64,000 nt of DNA from Stutzerimonas stutzeri (GTDB lineage: Bacteria; Pseudomonadota; Gammaproteobacteria; Pseudomonadales; Pseudomonadaceae): assembly GCF_038561965.1 (NCBI RefSeq), contig NZ_CP139348.1:3472001-3536000 (forward strand). The letters are read 5' to 3'. Positions 32,075 to 41,386 of the stretch are shown here, in pieces. The stretch's first letter is position 1, and each line of letters opens with the position of its first letter. Position numbers and translations under genes: made by a program. The notes under the pieces were generated by a model. The model had not been told where the DNA came from. It was given only the letters and a program-made list of their open reading frames with translations, and did no database searches.

Positions 32075-32986
32075 TTACTGGTAACCCAGCGAATGCAGCG
32101 CGCGCTCATCATCGGACCAGCCACCCTTCACCTTGACCCACAGGTGAAGCATGACCTTGGAGTCGAACAACACCTCCATGTCCTTGCGTGCTTCCTGGCC
32201 GATACGTTTGATGCGCTCACCCTTGTCACCAATGATGATCTTCTTCTGCCCGTCACGCTCGACCAGGATCAGCGCATGGATGTGCAGCACGCGGCCTTCC
32301 TGCTTGAAGTCCTCGATCTCAACGGTGATCTGGTAAGGGACCTCGGCGCCAAGCTGACGCATGATCTTCTCGCGTACCAGCTCAGCGGCAAGGAAACGGC
32401 TGCTGCGATCGGTGATCTGGTCTTCCGGGAAGAAATGCTCGCTCTCGGGCAGGCGATCGGCCACCAGCTTTTCCAGTGTTTCCAGGTTCTGTCCGTGCTG
32501 TGCGGAAATCGGCACGATCTCCGCGTTCGGCAGCTGCTCGGCTAGCCAACGCAAATGCGGTAGCAAGTCGGCCTTGTCTTCGACCCGGTCGGTCTTGTTG
32601 ACCGCGATGATCAGCGGCCCGGTGACGTACTGAACACGCTCTAGCACCGCCTGGTCCTCGTCGGTCCAGCGGGTGCGGTCGACGACGAAGATCACCACGT
32701 CGACATCCTTCAACGCCGAGGCCGCCGTGCGGTTCATGTAGCGGTTGAGTGCCGTCTCACCGTTCTTGTGCAGGCCGGGCGTGTCGACATACACCGCTTG
32801 CACGCTGCCCTCGGTCTTGATGCCGAGCATGTTGTGCCGCGTGGTCTGCGGCTTGCGAGAGGTGATCGCGAGTTTCTGTCCGAGGATATGGTTGAGCAGG
32901 GTCGACTTGCCGACGTTCGGCCGTCCGACGATTGCGACATAACCGCAACGGCTGACGTCTTCGGGTTGTAGCTGTTCGTCAGTCAT
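32075..32986 (-). CDS. era: GTPase Era
   Basis: 303 residues: G1 GRPNVGKST near 21-29, G3 DTPG near 69-72, G4 NKTD near 130-133 and a C-terminal KH domain (about 210-290) that binds the 3' end of 16S rRNA. Essential for 30S assembly. Its start overlaps the rnc stop by 8 nt, as in many rnc-era operons. Confidence 0.97.
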   Translation of the reverse strand: MTDEQLQPEDVSRCGYVAIVGRPNVGKSTLLNHILGQKLAITSRKPQTTRHNMLGIKTEGSVQAVYVDTPGLHKNGETALNRYMNRTAASALKDVDVVIFVVDRTRWTDEDQAVLERVQYVTGPLIIAVNKTDRVEDKADLLPHLRWLAEQLPNAEIVPISAQHGQNLETLEKLVADRLPESEHFFPEDQITDRSSRFLAAELVREKIMRQLGAEVPYQITVEIEDFKQEGRVLHIHALILVERDGQKKIIIGDKGERIKRIGQEARKDMEVLFDSKVMLHLWVKVKGGWSDDERALHSLGYQ

Positions 32987-33668
32987 GTCCGTTCTCCACG
33001 CCCAGGGCGATCAATGCGGCTGCCGCGGCAACCTGTTCGGCAATTCGGCGGCTGGCGCCCTGCCCATGCGTTTTCTCATTCAGCAAAGCCACCTGGCATT
33101 CTACGAAGAAGCTGCGGCAATGCGGTTCGCCCTGGATGTCCACCACCTCGTAACGCGGCAGTTCGCAGGCACGCGATTGCAGAAATTCCTGCAGTCGCGT
33201 CTTCGGGTCCTTGTTGGTGTCAACCAGAGTCAGACTCTGCAACTCGTTGGCCAGCCAGGCGATGACCCGCTCGCGAGCAACATCCATCCCGGCGTCCAGA
33301 TAAATGGCGCCAATCAGCGCTTCGAGCGTGTCAGCCAGAATCGATTCGCGACGGTAGCCACCACTCTTGAGCTCACCGGAACCCAGACGCAGGTATTCGC
33401 CGAGCTCGAAACCACGCGCGAGTATCGCCAGTGTTTCACCCTTTACTAGGCGGGCACGCAGGCGCGACAGCTGTCCTTCACGGGCCTGGGGGAAATGATT
33501 GAACAGCGCCTCACCGGCGACGAAGTTGAGGATGGCGTCGCCGAGGAACTCCAGACGCTCGTTGTTGCGTCCGGCATAGCTACGATGGGTCAGGGCCAGG
33601 AGCATGAGCTCCTGATCCTTGAATTGATAACCGAGCCTGCGCTCGAGACGGGCTAACGAAGTGCTCAC
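32979..33668 (-). CDS. rnc: Ribonuclease III
   Basis: 229 residues: catalytic signature ERLEFLGDAIL near 38-48, second acidic cluster DTLEALIGAIYLD near 112-124, and a C-terminal double-stranded RNA-binding domain (about 155-225). Processes rRNA and structured mRNAs. Its ATG overlaps the DUF4845 stop by 4 nt. Confidence 0.97.
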   Translation of the reverse strand: MSTSLARLERRLGYQFKDQELMLLALTHRSYAGRNNERLEFLGDAILNFVAGEALFNHFPQAREGQLSRLRARLVKGETLAILARGFELGEYLRLGSGELKSGGYRRESILADTLEALIGAIYLDAGMDVARERVIAWLANELQSLTLVDTNKDPKTRLQEFLQSRACELPRYEVVDIQGEPHCRSFFVECQVALLNEKTHGQGASRRIAEQVAAAAALIALGVENGHD

Positions 33669-34042
33669 GGCATCCTTAGGCGATATTCTTTGTCGAAGTT
33701 CGCCACCAGATCGAGATTACGGATCAGCAGCTCGCGTTTTTCGTACTTCAGGTGCGCTCTGAATTCGTTGTTCTGAATCTCGACCTTCAGCGCATCCTTG
33801 AGATCAATATTCTGGATGCCGTTGACCTGCATCCCTTTACTGACATGACTATAGAACTCTCCGACGCTATGGATACCGAGCGATTCGTCGGTTTCCACGG
33901 ACTGGATGATCTTGTCCATGGACATGTAATCGAAGTAGTGCGGAAACATCTTGAACCCGGTGCTGGCTACGAATGCCACAACCGCCAGGACCATGATCCA
34001 GCTCAGCATGGACAGCCCTTTTTGCGAACGCGCAAAACTCAT
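33665..34042 (-). CDS. DUF4845 membrane protein
   Basis: 125 residues with one N-terminal transmembrane helix (SMLSWIMVLAVVAFVASTGF) and a periplasmic domain. The family is conserved in Pseudomonas between lepB and rnc; the function is not established. The short gap after lepB and the overlap with rnc place it in the same operon. Confidence 0.9.
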   Translation of the reverse strand: MSFARSQKGLSMLSWIMVLAVVAFVASTGFKMFPHYFDYMSMDKIIQSVETDESLGIHSVGEFYSHVSKGMQVNGIQNIDLKDALKVEIQNNEFRAHLKYEKRELLIRNLDLVANFDKEYRLRMP

Positions 34043-34134
34043 GTCGACCTCTATGTCGTTTTGATACCCACCGATCGGGGCAGGACAAATATAGCGAGCC
34101 CGGCTCGCTCAGCGAGGGTCGCAATTCACAGCTT

Positions 34135-34989
34135 TCAGTGAATCAGGCCCACACGAGAAAAGTTCGGCAGGTTGCTGAGTTTCGGGTCGGGCCAGCTCAT
34201 CCAAACGGCAAAAGCCTTGCCGACGATGTTGCGGTCCGGAACCATGCCGGCCAGCTCGGCGGGAATCGACTCACTCTGCCAGTAGCGACTGTCATTCGAA
34301 TTGTCGCGATTGTCGCCCATCATGAAGTAATGATCGGCCGGAACGGTCCACTGCCGGCTTGGCTCGATACGGTAACGTCCCATTTCCTTGCGGATCAGGT
34401 GCTCCATTTCGCCCAGCTTTTCCCGATACAGCACGGCGCTGCCTAGGCTGCCGGGCTCTTCGCCGACCAGGCTTTCGGCAACCGACTGATCGTTAACGAA
34501 CAGCCGGCGATCGCTGCTGTAGCGCACAACATCGCCAGGCAGGCCGACGACCCGCTTGATGTAGTTGATGCTCGGCTCATTGGGATAGCGGAACACCATG
34601 ACGTCGCCACGTTTCGGATCGCTGACCTCGATCACCTTGGTATCCACCACAGGCAAACGAATGCCGTAGGCGAATTTGTTCACCAGGATGAAATCGCCCA
34701 CTTCGAGCGTGGGGATCATCGAGCCGGACGGAATCTGGAACGGCTCGACGAGAAACGAGCGCAGCACGAGGACGATAGCCAGCACCGGAAAGAACGACTT
34801 GCCGTACTCGATGAGCACCGGCTCCTTGTTCAGCGCTTCGAGCGTCGATGGATCGATTTCCCCGGTGCGCCCTTCGTAGTTGGCTATCGCGGCCCGACGA
34901 CGGGGTGCGAAGAACAACAGATCGCTCAAGGCCAACAGGCCACAGACAGCTACGGCGATAACCAGCAGCAACGGGAAATTGATCGACAT
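34135..34989 (-). CDS. lepB: Signal peptidase I
   Basis: 284 residues: two N-terminal transmembrane helices (about 5-25 and 62-80), the catalytic Ser in PSGSMIPTLEVGD near 90 and the general-base Lys in YIKRVVGLPGD near 145. The final box GDNRDNSNDSR is intact. Cleaves Sec and Tat signal peptides, including, presumably, the phage coat preproteins. One base separates it from lepA. Confidence 0.97.
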   Translation of the reverse strand: MSINFPLLLVIAVAVCGLLALSDLLFFAPRRRAAIANYEGRTGEIDPSTLEALNKEPVLIEYGKSFFPVLAIVLVLRSFLVEPFQIPSGSMIPTLEVGDFILVNKFAYGIRLPVVDTKVIEVSDPKRGDVMVFRYPNEPSINYIKRVVGLPGDVVRYSSDRRLFVNDQSVAESLVGEEPGSLGSAVLYREKLGEMEHLIRKEMGRYRIEPSRQWTVPADHYFMMGDNRDNSNDSRYWQSESIPAELAGMVPDRNIVGKAFAVWMSWPDPKLSNLPNFSRVGLIH

Positions 34990-34990
34990 A

Positions 34991-36790
34991 TCAGCTATCC
35001 ACCTTCAGCACAGCGAGGAAGGCTTCCTGCGGAATTTCGACGTTACCGACCTGCTTCATACGCTTCTTACCAGCCTTCTGCTTCTCAAGCAGTTTGCGCT
35101 TGCGGCTGACGTCACCGCCGTAGCACTTGGCAAGGACGTTCTTGCGCAGCGCCTTAACCGTGCTACGTGCAACGATCTGACCACCGATCGCCGCCTGGAT
35201 CGCCACATCGAACATCTGCCGCGGGATCAGCTCCTTCATCTTCTCGACGAGGATGCGGCCCTTGTAGTGGGCGTTGTCACGGTGAACGATCAGCGCCAGC
35301 GCGTCGACTTTGTCGCCGTTGATGAGGATGTCCAGACGCGTCAGGTTGGCTGACTGGAAGCACTCGAAGCTGTAGTCCAGCGAGGCGTAGCCGCGGCTGC
35401 AGGACTTCAAGCGGTCGAAAAAGTCCAGTACCACCTCACTCATTGGCAGGTCGTAACGCACCTGAACCTGAGTACCGAGGAACTGCAGGTCACGCTGCAC
35501 GCCACGTTTCTCGATGCATAGCGTGATGACGTTACCCAAGTGCTCCTGCGGCACAAGGATATTGGCGCGCACGATCGGCTCGCGCATGTCCTCGATGGAG
35601 GACACGTCCGGCAGTTTGGACGGGCTGTCGACATAGATGGTGTCGCCGTTCTTCAGCACGATCTCATAGACCACTGTCGGCGCGGTGGTGATCAGATCCA
35701 GGTCGTATTCGCGCTCCAGGCGCTCCTGGATGATTTCCATGTGCAACATGCCGAGAAAGCCGATACGGAAACCGAAGCCAAGCGCGTCGGAGCTTTCCGG
35801 CTCGTATTGCAGCGCGGCGTCGTTGAGGGTCAGCTTCTGCAGCGCTTCGCGGAAATCCTCGAAATCGTCCGAGCTGACCGGGAATAGGCCGGCATATACC
35901 TGCGGCTTGACACGTTTGAAGCCGGGCAGCATTTCAACGTCGGGCGTGCTCGACAGCGTCAGGGTGTCGCCCACAGGCGCTCCGAGGATGTCCTTGATGC
36001 CGGCGATGATGAAGCCGACTTCACCGGCTTTGAGATCTACCGTAGCGGTATGTTTGGGGTTGAATACACCGACGCTGTCCACCTGATGGACCTTGCCGGT
36101 GGACTTCACCAGCACCTTGTCGCCCTTCTTGATACGACCGTGGCGCACTCGTACCAACGAGACAACGCCCAGGTAATTATCGAACCAGGAATCGATGATC
36201 AGCGCCTGCAATGGCGCCTCGATATCGCCGGTCGGCGGCGGAATCACCGCGACCAGGCGCTCGAGCACCTCGTCGACGCCCATGCCGCTCTTGGCACTGC
36301 AGGCGACCGCGTCGGTCGCATCGATACCGATGATGTGCTCGATCTCGTCTTTGACCTTTTCCGGATCGGCCTGCGGCAGATCCATCTTGTTCAGCACAGG
36401 CATCACTTCAAGGCCCTGCTCGATCGCCGTGTAGCAGTTGGCGACAGACTGCGCCTCGACACCCTGGCCGGCATCTACCACCAACAGAGCACCCTCGCAG
36501 GCGGCCAGTGAGCGGCTGACTTCATAGGTAAAGTCGACGTGACCGGGCGTGTCGATGAAATTCAGCTGGTAGGTCTTACCATCACGCGCGGGGTAATAAA
36601 GCGTAACGCTGTGGGCCTTGATGGTGATGCCGCGCTCGCGCTCGAGATCCATCGAGTCGAGCACCTGGGCTTCCATTTCACGCTCGGTAAGGCCACCGCA
36701 CATCTGGATGAAACGGTCTGCCAGCGTCGACTTACCGTGATCGATATGGGCGATGATGGAGAAATTGCGGATATGACTCAGGTCACTCAC
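34991..36790 (-). CDS. lepA: Elongation factor 4
   Basis: 599 residues, full family length. G1 AHIDHGKSTLADR near 14-26, G3 DTPGHVD near 79-85, G4 NKMD near 133, and the C-terminal domain SRKRKLLEKQKAGKKRMKQV unique to LepA. A ribosome-associated GTPase affecting initiation and 30S biogenesis. First gene of the lepA-lepB-DUF4845-rnc-era-recO-pdxJ series. Confidence 0.97.
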   Translation of the reverse strand: MSDLSHIRNFSIIAHIDHGKSTLADRFIQMCGGLTEREMEAQVLDSMDLERERGITIKAHSVTLYYPARDGKTYQLNFIDTPGHVDFTYEVSRSLAACEGALLVVDAGQGVEAQSVANCYTAIEQGLEVMPVLNKMDLPQADPEKVKDEIEHIIGIDATDAVACSAKSGMGVDEVLERLVAVIPPPTGDIEAPLQALIIDSWFDNYLGVVSLVRVRHGRIKKGDKVLVKSTGKVHQVDSVGVFNPKHTATVDLKAGEVGFIIAGIKDILGAPVGDTLTLSSTPDVEMLPGFKRVKPQVYAGLFPVSSDDFEDFREALQKLTLNDAALQYEPESSDALGFGFRIGFLGMLHMEIIQERLEREYDLDLITTAPTVVYEIVLKNGDTIYVDSPSKLPDVSSIEDMREPIVRANILVPQEHLGNVITLCIEKRGVQRDLQFLGTQVQVRYDLPMSEVVLDFFDRLKSCSRGYASLDYSFECFQSANLTRLDILINGDKVDALALIVHRDNAHYKGRILVEKMKELIPRQMFDVAIQAAIGGQIVARSTVKALRKNVLAKCYGGDVSRKRKLLEKQKAGKKRMKQVGNVEIPQEAFLAVLKVDS

Positions 36791-36935
36791 AGCTCAACAC
36801 TCGGAAAAGACGCGGACCGATTGCCCGCCGAAAATAGCCGCGAAGTGTAACTGATCAACCTCTACAGTGCCATGCACAAGCCGTCCGCATGCTAACCAGC
36901 AGCGCCGAAAGCTCCCTGCAGCGGCCGCAAATAAA

Positions 36936-36960
36936 GAGGGACGGTAAAGAACCGTCCCTC
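36936..36960 (-). terminator. Terminator of the algU-mucABCD operon
   Basis: GAGGGACGGT, loop AAAGA, ACCGTCCCTC: a perfect 10-bp stem 21 nt past the mucD stop, followed on the minus strand by TTTATTT. Confidence 0.85.
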
Positions 36961-36980
36961 GATCGTCACTGACCCGCCTG

Positions 36981-38396
36981 TTACTCGGCGAGCTTGAAGG
37001 TAATGAAACTAGCGCGGCCCTGGCGCAACACGCGCATCGAGACCGAGCGGTTTTTCGGCAGTTGCTCGGCCACCCGGCCGAAGGTCGCAGCCGAATTGAT
37101 AGCCTGATTGTTCAAATGAGTGATGACGTCGCCCGGACGCAGACCGATCATTGCTGCCGGGCCGTTGAGTATCTCGGTGATCACCACACCGCCAGGCAGA
37201 TCCAAGCTCTTCTTCTGCTCCTCGGTCAGCTCGGTCACCTTCACGCCGAGGCGATTGTCGCTGCGCTCCTGACCGCCGCCGGACGCTGCAACCGGCTCGC
37301 CCTCTTCCGGCATGGCGCCAATGCCGACGTCCAGCATCTTGCGATCACCGTCGCGCACGACTTCCATGCGAGCCTTGCTGCCAGGCTTGAGCGCACCGAC
37401 CAGATGCGGCAGATCTGCCGACATCACGATCGGCTTGTCGTTGAGACTAAGGATCACGTCGCCAACACGCAGTCCGCTTCGGGCAGCCGGCCCACCATCC
37501 ATTACCTGAGCTACCAGGGCGCCCGCAGGCCGCTCGAGCCCAAAGGATTCGGCCAGATCTTTGTTCACTTCCTGTATCACCACACCAAGCCAACCACGAT
37601 TGACCTTGCCATCGGTGCGCAGCTGATTGGCCACGTCCATTGCAACATCAATCGGGATGGCGAACGACAGACCCATGAAGCCGCCGGAACGGGTGAAAAT
37701 CTGCGAATTGATACCGATCACTTCACCCTTGAGGTTGAACAGCGGGCCACCCGAATTACCCGGATTGATCGCGACATCTGTCTGAATGAAGGGCACATAG
37801 CTTTCATTAGGCAAGCTACGACCGGTCGCACTGACGATGCCGGCAGTAACCGTATGATCGAAGCCAAACGGAGAACCAATGGCTAGCACCCACTCGCCTG
37901 CTTTCAACTCATCGGAGCGACCGATCTTTACGGTCGGCAAGCCTTTGCCTTCTACCTTCAGAACCGCTACGTCCGAACGGGGATCGGCGCCAATCAGTTT
38001 TGCCTCGAGTTCGCTGCGATCCGGCAGGCGCACGATGATTTCATCGGCACCGGCGACCACGTGATTGTTGGTCAGCACATAGCCGTCATCGGAGATGATG
38101 AAACCCGAACCCAGGGATTGCGCTTCGCGTTGCTGCCCACGGCCCGGAGCACCCGGCATCTGCGGGATACTGTGCTCAAAGAATTCACGAAAAATCGGAG
38201 GCAGCCCTTCAAGTTCGGGCATTTGCGCCGTAGCGCCTCGTGTTTGCACCTTCTGCTTGGTGCTGATGTTGACCACGGCTGGCGAGGCACTCTCGACCAG
38301 CGGCGTGAAATCTGGCAAGGCTGCTTGAGCAACCATGGCCTGCCCGAACAATGCCAGGCCAGCCACAAAGGCAAAGCAGCTGTTTCGATTGAACAT
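36981..38396 (-). CDS. mucD: Periplasmic serine protease MucD (DegP/HtrA)
   Basis: 471 residues from the ATG at 38396 (GGAG upstream). A signal peptide of about 25 residues ends MVAQAA. The trypsin-like domain carries His in NNHVV, Asp in RSDVAVLK and Ser in NPGNSGGPLF, followed by two PDZ domains (about 255-350 and 375-465). Degrades misfolded envelope proteins and limits AlgU activation. Last gene of the operon, followed by a strong terminator. Confidence 0.96.
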   Translation of the reverse strand: MFNRNSCFAFVAGLALFGQAMVAQAALPDFTPLVESASPAVVNISTKQKVQTRGATAQMPELEGLPPIFREFFEHSIPQMPGAPGRGQQREAQSLGSGFIISDDGYVLTNNHVVAGADEIIVRLPDRSELEAKLIGADPRSDVAVLKVEGKGLPTVKIGRSDELKAGEWVLAIGSPFGFDHTVTAGIVSATGRSLPNESYVPFIQTDVAINPGNSGGPLFNLKGEVIGINSQIFTRSGGFMGLSFAIPIDVAMDVANQLRTDGKVNRGWLGVVIQEVNKDLAESFGLERPAGALVAQVMDGGPAARSGLRVGDVILSLNDKPIVMSADLPHLVGALKPGSKARMEVVRDGDRKMLDVGIGAMPEEGEPVAASGGGQERSDNRLGVKVTELTEEQKKSLDLPGGVVITEILNGPAAMIGLRPGDVITHLNNQAINSAATFGRVAEQLPKNRSVSMRVLRQGRASFITFKLAE

Positions 38397-38431
38397 GACT
38401 ACAAGTCTCCCCACGGACAAAACGAGAAAGC

Positions 38432-38884
38432 TCAGGGACTCGCAGGCCCCGCGAGCATGGCGCGCAAAACAACCGGCTGTAGATCCGGATTGTCTACCGA
38501 ACTACGGCTTCGCATACGCACGAATAGCCAGGCGAAAAAGAAGCCCCCGAGGCCCGCCAGTATCACCACCGGCTCGCGCGCTGAGAACTGGGCAGCAAGC
38601 GCCGCAGCCGCCATCAGCATGATCAGGGGAAGAAGATAGACAAGGACGGCACCGCGCAGCAATACATCCTCTCGAATGCCGACGATGACTGAATCGCCGA
38701 CCTGAAGCTGGAGATCACAAAGAGCCCGGATCAGCCCACGTCGCTCGCGGACGCCGAGAGTATCCATCAACCCCTGACCACAGGCGCCCTTGGCAGAGCA
38801 GCTGGAGCAGGTGCTTTTGCGGCGCGTCTCAACCCAGACTGCGCCGGTATCCAACGCAACCACCCGCCCCGGCTCTTCGATCAT
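38432..38884 (-). CDS. mucC: RseC/MucC family membrane protein
   Basis: 150 residues: an N-terminal Cys cluster (RRKSTCSSCSAKGACGQGLM, probably metal-binding) followed by two transmembrane helices (about 75-95 and 103-123). RseC homologues modulate sigma-E activity and SoxR reduction; in Pseudomonas the gene is the fourth of the algU operon. Its start overlaps the mucB stop by 4 nt. Confidence 0.92.
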   Translation of the reverse strand: MIEEPGRVVALDTGAVWVETRRKSTCSSCSAKGACGQGLMDTLGVRERRGLIRALCDLQLQVGDSVIVGIREDVLLRGAVLVYLLPLIMLMAAAALAAQFSAREPVVILAGLGGFFFAWLFVRMRSRSSVDNPDLQPVVLRAMLAGPASP

Positions 38885-39828
38885 TGCTGCGCCTGTTCTG
38901 CGCCAACTCGCATGGAAAGGGCCACGCGCTCGGCGGTCCCGAGAGGAATCTCGCCGACTACTGTAACCATCACATCACCGTCCGACGTACTGATACGCTT
39001 GGAAACGGCTACGGTCGGGCCCATCTGACTGCGCGCGTCCTCGACCAGCGCTCCGCGCAACGGTTCGAGAAATACGGAGAACTTGGCCAGACCGTCGCCA
39101 TAGGACAGCCATGCCACGGTCTCCGACGAAGCTGGGCTGGGACGCTCGTTAGCGTCAAGCAACTTGAACCCAGCCGGCAACCAATCGGATCGCCAAACCG
39201 ACGACGGATTAGCCTCTCGCTTGGAAACCGATACCGACTTACATCCAGCACTAGGCTTCAGCTGATCAGCATTGATCGCATCGGTTGTTAACTGGGTAAA
39301 TTGGAAGCGCTCAAGCAACTGCCCTTTTTCATTGAGCATCAATGACTTGAGCGGTAGCGCCGTCTCGCGATCGAGGTGCAGCTCAAAACCATAACGGTGC
39401 TGATCACGCGGCACGACTGCCAGCGCGACAGCGGAACGACCAGCGACTCGAGAGTCGCCGATTTCGCGAAATTCATACCATTCGGAGAGTGCTTTCGGAT
39501 CGAGACGCTGCCCATGCCAGGCTTGCGCCTCACGCACCTGAGCGGCGAGGTCATCCGTGGCACATTGCATCTGACCGTCGACTAGCAGGACTTCGGCAGG
39601 CGAACCGTCGAGCTGGAGCAGACGCTCCTGCATACCGGAATCTTCGACCTGCTGCCATACGGCATGACTTGAAAAGCTGCCGTTGCGTTCATAAACGAAC
39701 GTTCCCGCATAACTTTGCTTCTGCTCCGCTACGGCGAGACGTTCCATCCAGGACTCAGCAGCATCAGCAGCAAGGGCCGGCATCGATAGCCAGCCCCCCA
39801 TCACCACATACAGCGGTAATACGCGCAT
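38881..39828 (-). CDS. mucB: Periplasmic anti-sigma regulator MucB (RseB)
   Basis: 315 residues with a signal peptide (MRVLPLYVVMGGWLSMPALA). The lipoprotein-localisation-like N-terminal domain (about 25-200) and the C-terminal MucB/RseB domain (about 220-310) bind MucA in the periplasm, shielding it from AlgW cleavage. The segment SYAGTFVYERNGSFSSHAVW is characteristic. 8 nt downstream of mucA. Confidence 0.95.
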   Translation of the reverse strand: MRVLPLYVVMGGWLSMPALAADAAESWMERLAVAEQKQSYAGTFVYERNGSFSSHAVWQQVEDSGMQERLLQLDGSPAEVLLVDGQMQCATDDLAAQVREAQAWHGQRLDPKALSEWYEFREIGDSRVAGRSAVALAVVPRDQHRYGFELHLDRETALPLKSLMLNEKGQLLERFQFTQLTTDAINADQLKPSAGCKSVSVSKREANPSSVWRSDWLPAGFKLLDANERPSPASSETVAWLSYGDGLAKFSVFLEPLRGALVEDARSQMGPTVAVSKRISTSDGDVMVTVVGEIPLGTAERVALSMRVGAEQAQQ

Positions 39829-39836
39829 GTTTCTCC

Positions 39837-40424
39837 CTAACGTTCTTCCATGCTGGCCGCGCGAGCGTAAGGCAGCGCGCTCTCCGATCCATTACCAAAA
39901 GCAGCTTGCTGTGCATGCTGGCGAACATATGAAGGCAGACGCTCTTCATGCCAACGCTCCACCGGAGCAGCATCTGCCGCACCTTGCGTAGCAGCGTCCG
40001 CTTGCTCGCTGTAACCAGCCAACACTGTCGGCCCTTGATTGGTTTGCGGAAGCGCAATGCTCGGCTGAGGCGCTTGCTGCGCGAGCTGCGGACCAGCAAC
40101 TTCGTTCTGATTGTACAGGCGTACACCTGCCAGAACAGCCACTGTAACCGAAGCAGCTACAGCCAACCGACCAAGGCTCTTCCAACCGTTACGCTGTGCT
40201 TTGACAGGCGCAGCTTCGTCGGCCAGGGCTGCCGATACCGCCGATGCGATATCAAGACGCGGCTCAATCAACTCCTTGTGCATTGCGGCACGGGCAAGTT
40301 GATAACGCGACCAGGTAGCACGCAGCTCCGGGTTGTCGCCTGCGAGCATGCGACGTAATTCCAACTCGTCCGCTTCGTTATCCATCACCGCGGACAGCGA
40401 TTCATGCAGGGCTTCACGACTCAT
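39837..40424 (-). CDS. mucA: Anti-sigma factor MucA
   Basis: 195 residues from the ATG at 40424 (GAGAGGAACC upstream), the same size as P. aeruginosa MucA (194). The N-terminal cytoplasmic domain (MSREALHESLSAVMDNEADE) binds AlgU; a single membrane span at about 83-102 leads to a periplasmic tail bound by MucB. The frame is intact, with no truncation of the kind that causes mucoidy, so AlgU should be under normal control. Confidence 0.95.
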   Translation of the reverse strand: MSREALHESLSAVMDNEADELELRRMLAGDNPELRATWSRYQLARAAMHKELIEPRLDIASAVSAALADEAAPVKAQRNGWKSLGRLAVAASVTVAVLAGVRLYNQNEVAGPQLAQQAPQPSIALPQTNQGPTVLAGYSEQADAATQGAADAAPVERWHEERLPSYVRQHAQQAAFGNGSESALPYARAASMEER

Positions 40425-40455
40425 GGCGGTTCCTCTCTTGGCTGTCGCCGCTGTC

Positions 40456-41037
40456 TCAGGATTCATGCAACAAGGGTTGCAGCGCTTTATCTATGGCTTC
40501 ACGCGCCCGGAAAATCCGAGAACGTACTGTGCCCACCGGACACTGCATGACACTCGCAATGTCTTCATAACTAAGACCATCAAATTCGCGCAGTGTTAGA
40601 GCCGTACGCAAATCTTCTGGCAAAAGTTGAATAGTTCGATGAACGGTATCTTCTATCTCATCCCTGAGCAGCGAACGTTCCGGCGACTCGATGTCCTTGA
40701 GGGCGTGATCACCTTCGTAGAATTCGGCATCTTCGGAGCTCACATCACTATCCGGGGGGCGCCTACCACGCGCCACCAGATGATTCTTCGCCGTATTGAT
40801 GGCGATGCGGTACAGCCAAGTGTAGAACGCACTGTCACCGCGAAAATTAGCGAGTGCGCGATAGGCTTTTATAAACGCCTCTTGCGCGACATCCTGAGCT
40901 TCATGGGAGTCATGCACGAATCGCACGATCAACCCAAGGATCTTGTGCTGGTATTTCATTACCAGCAGATCAAACGCTCGCTTGTCGCCACGCTGCACTC
41001 GTTCAACCAGTTGCTGATCCTGCTCCTGAGTCAACAT
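40456..41037 (-). CDS. algU: Extracytoplasmic-function sigma factor AlgU (RpoE)
   Basis: 193 residues, identical in length to P. aeruginosa AlgU. Region 2 (MKYQHKILGLIVRFVHDSHE, EAFIKAYRALANFRGDSAFY) and region 4 (LREFDGLSYEDIASVMQCPV) are clear. Directs envelope-stress and alginate genes. An AlgU-type promoter sits about 60-85 nt upstream, implying autoregulation. First gene of the operon. Confidence 0.97.
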   Translation of the reverse strand: MLTQEQDQQLVERVQRGDKRAFDLLVMKYQHKILGLIVRFVHDSHEAQDVAQEAFIKAYRALANFRGDSAFYTWLYRIAINTAKNHLVARGRRPPDSDVSSEDAEFYEGDHALKDIESPERSLLRDEIEDTVHRTIQLLPEDLRTALTLREFDGLSYEDIASVMQCPVGTVRSRIFRAREAIDKALQPLLHES

Positions 41038-41386
41038 GAACGCTCCTCCCCGGTAGCGGAGTAGCGCCGCTCACACCAGCGAACCGACCTGCCAGAATAG
41101 ACCCGGGCTTTACGCAAAAGTTCTCCCCCTCCTAGCAAGCTATCCTGCAATACCTGACGGCGATTGCACTACCAGCGTTACGCCAGATTTGCTGACGACG
41201 CCGTCCTGGTGTCCATAGCAAACCACACCGCCCATCCACCATGGCCAGCTGGTTTGCATTCATAACTGCCTATTGAGCTATCCGACCGAGGAAAAGTTCC
41301 CCTGGTTAGAAGACAACAGCACAGTCATCTATTTTGGCGCTACATCCCGTCTATATACTAGGGTTCGTTTTTCCGCGGAATTGGAC
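41038..41386. promoter_or_regulatory. Divergent algU-nadB control region
   Basis: About 350 bases between the two start codons. Apart from the AlgU-type promoter at 41097-41123, I see no further exact element; an open frame from 41273 joins nadB upstream of its real start but has no ribosome site. In P. aeruginosa the equivalent gap holds several algU promoters. Confidence 0.6.
41097..41123 (-). promoter_or_regulatory. AlgU/sigma-E-type promoter of algU
   Basis: On the minus strand GAACTT (41123-41118) is followed after 16 bases by TCTAT (41101-41097), matching the GAACTT-N16/17-TCtga consensus. It points toward algU, whose ATG lies 59 nt downstream of the -10. Confidence 0.8.
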
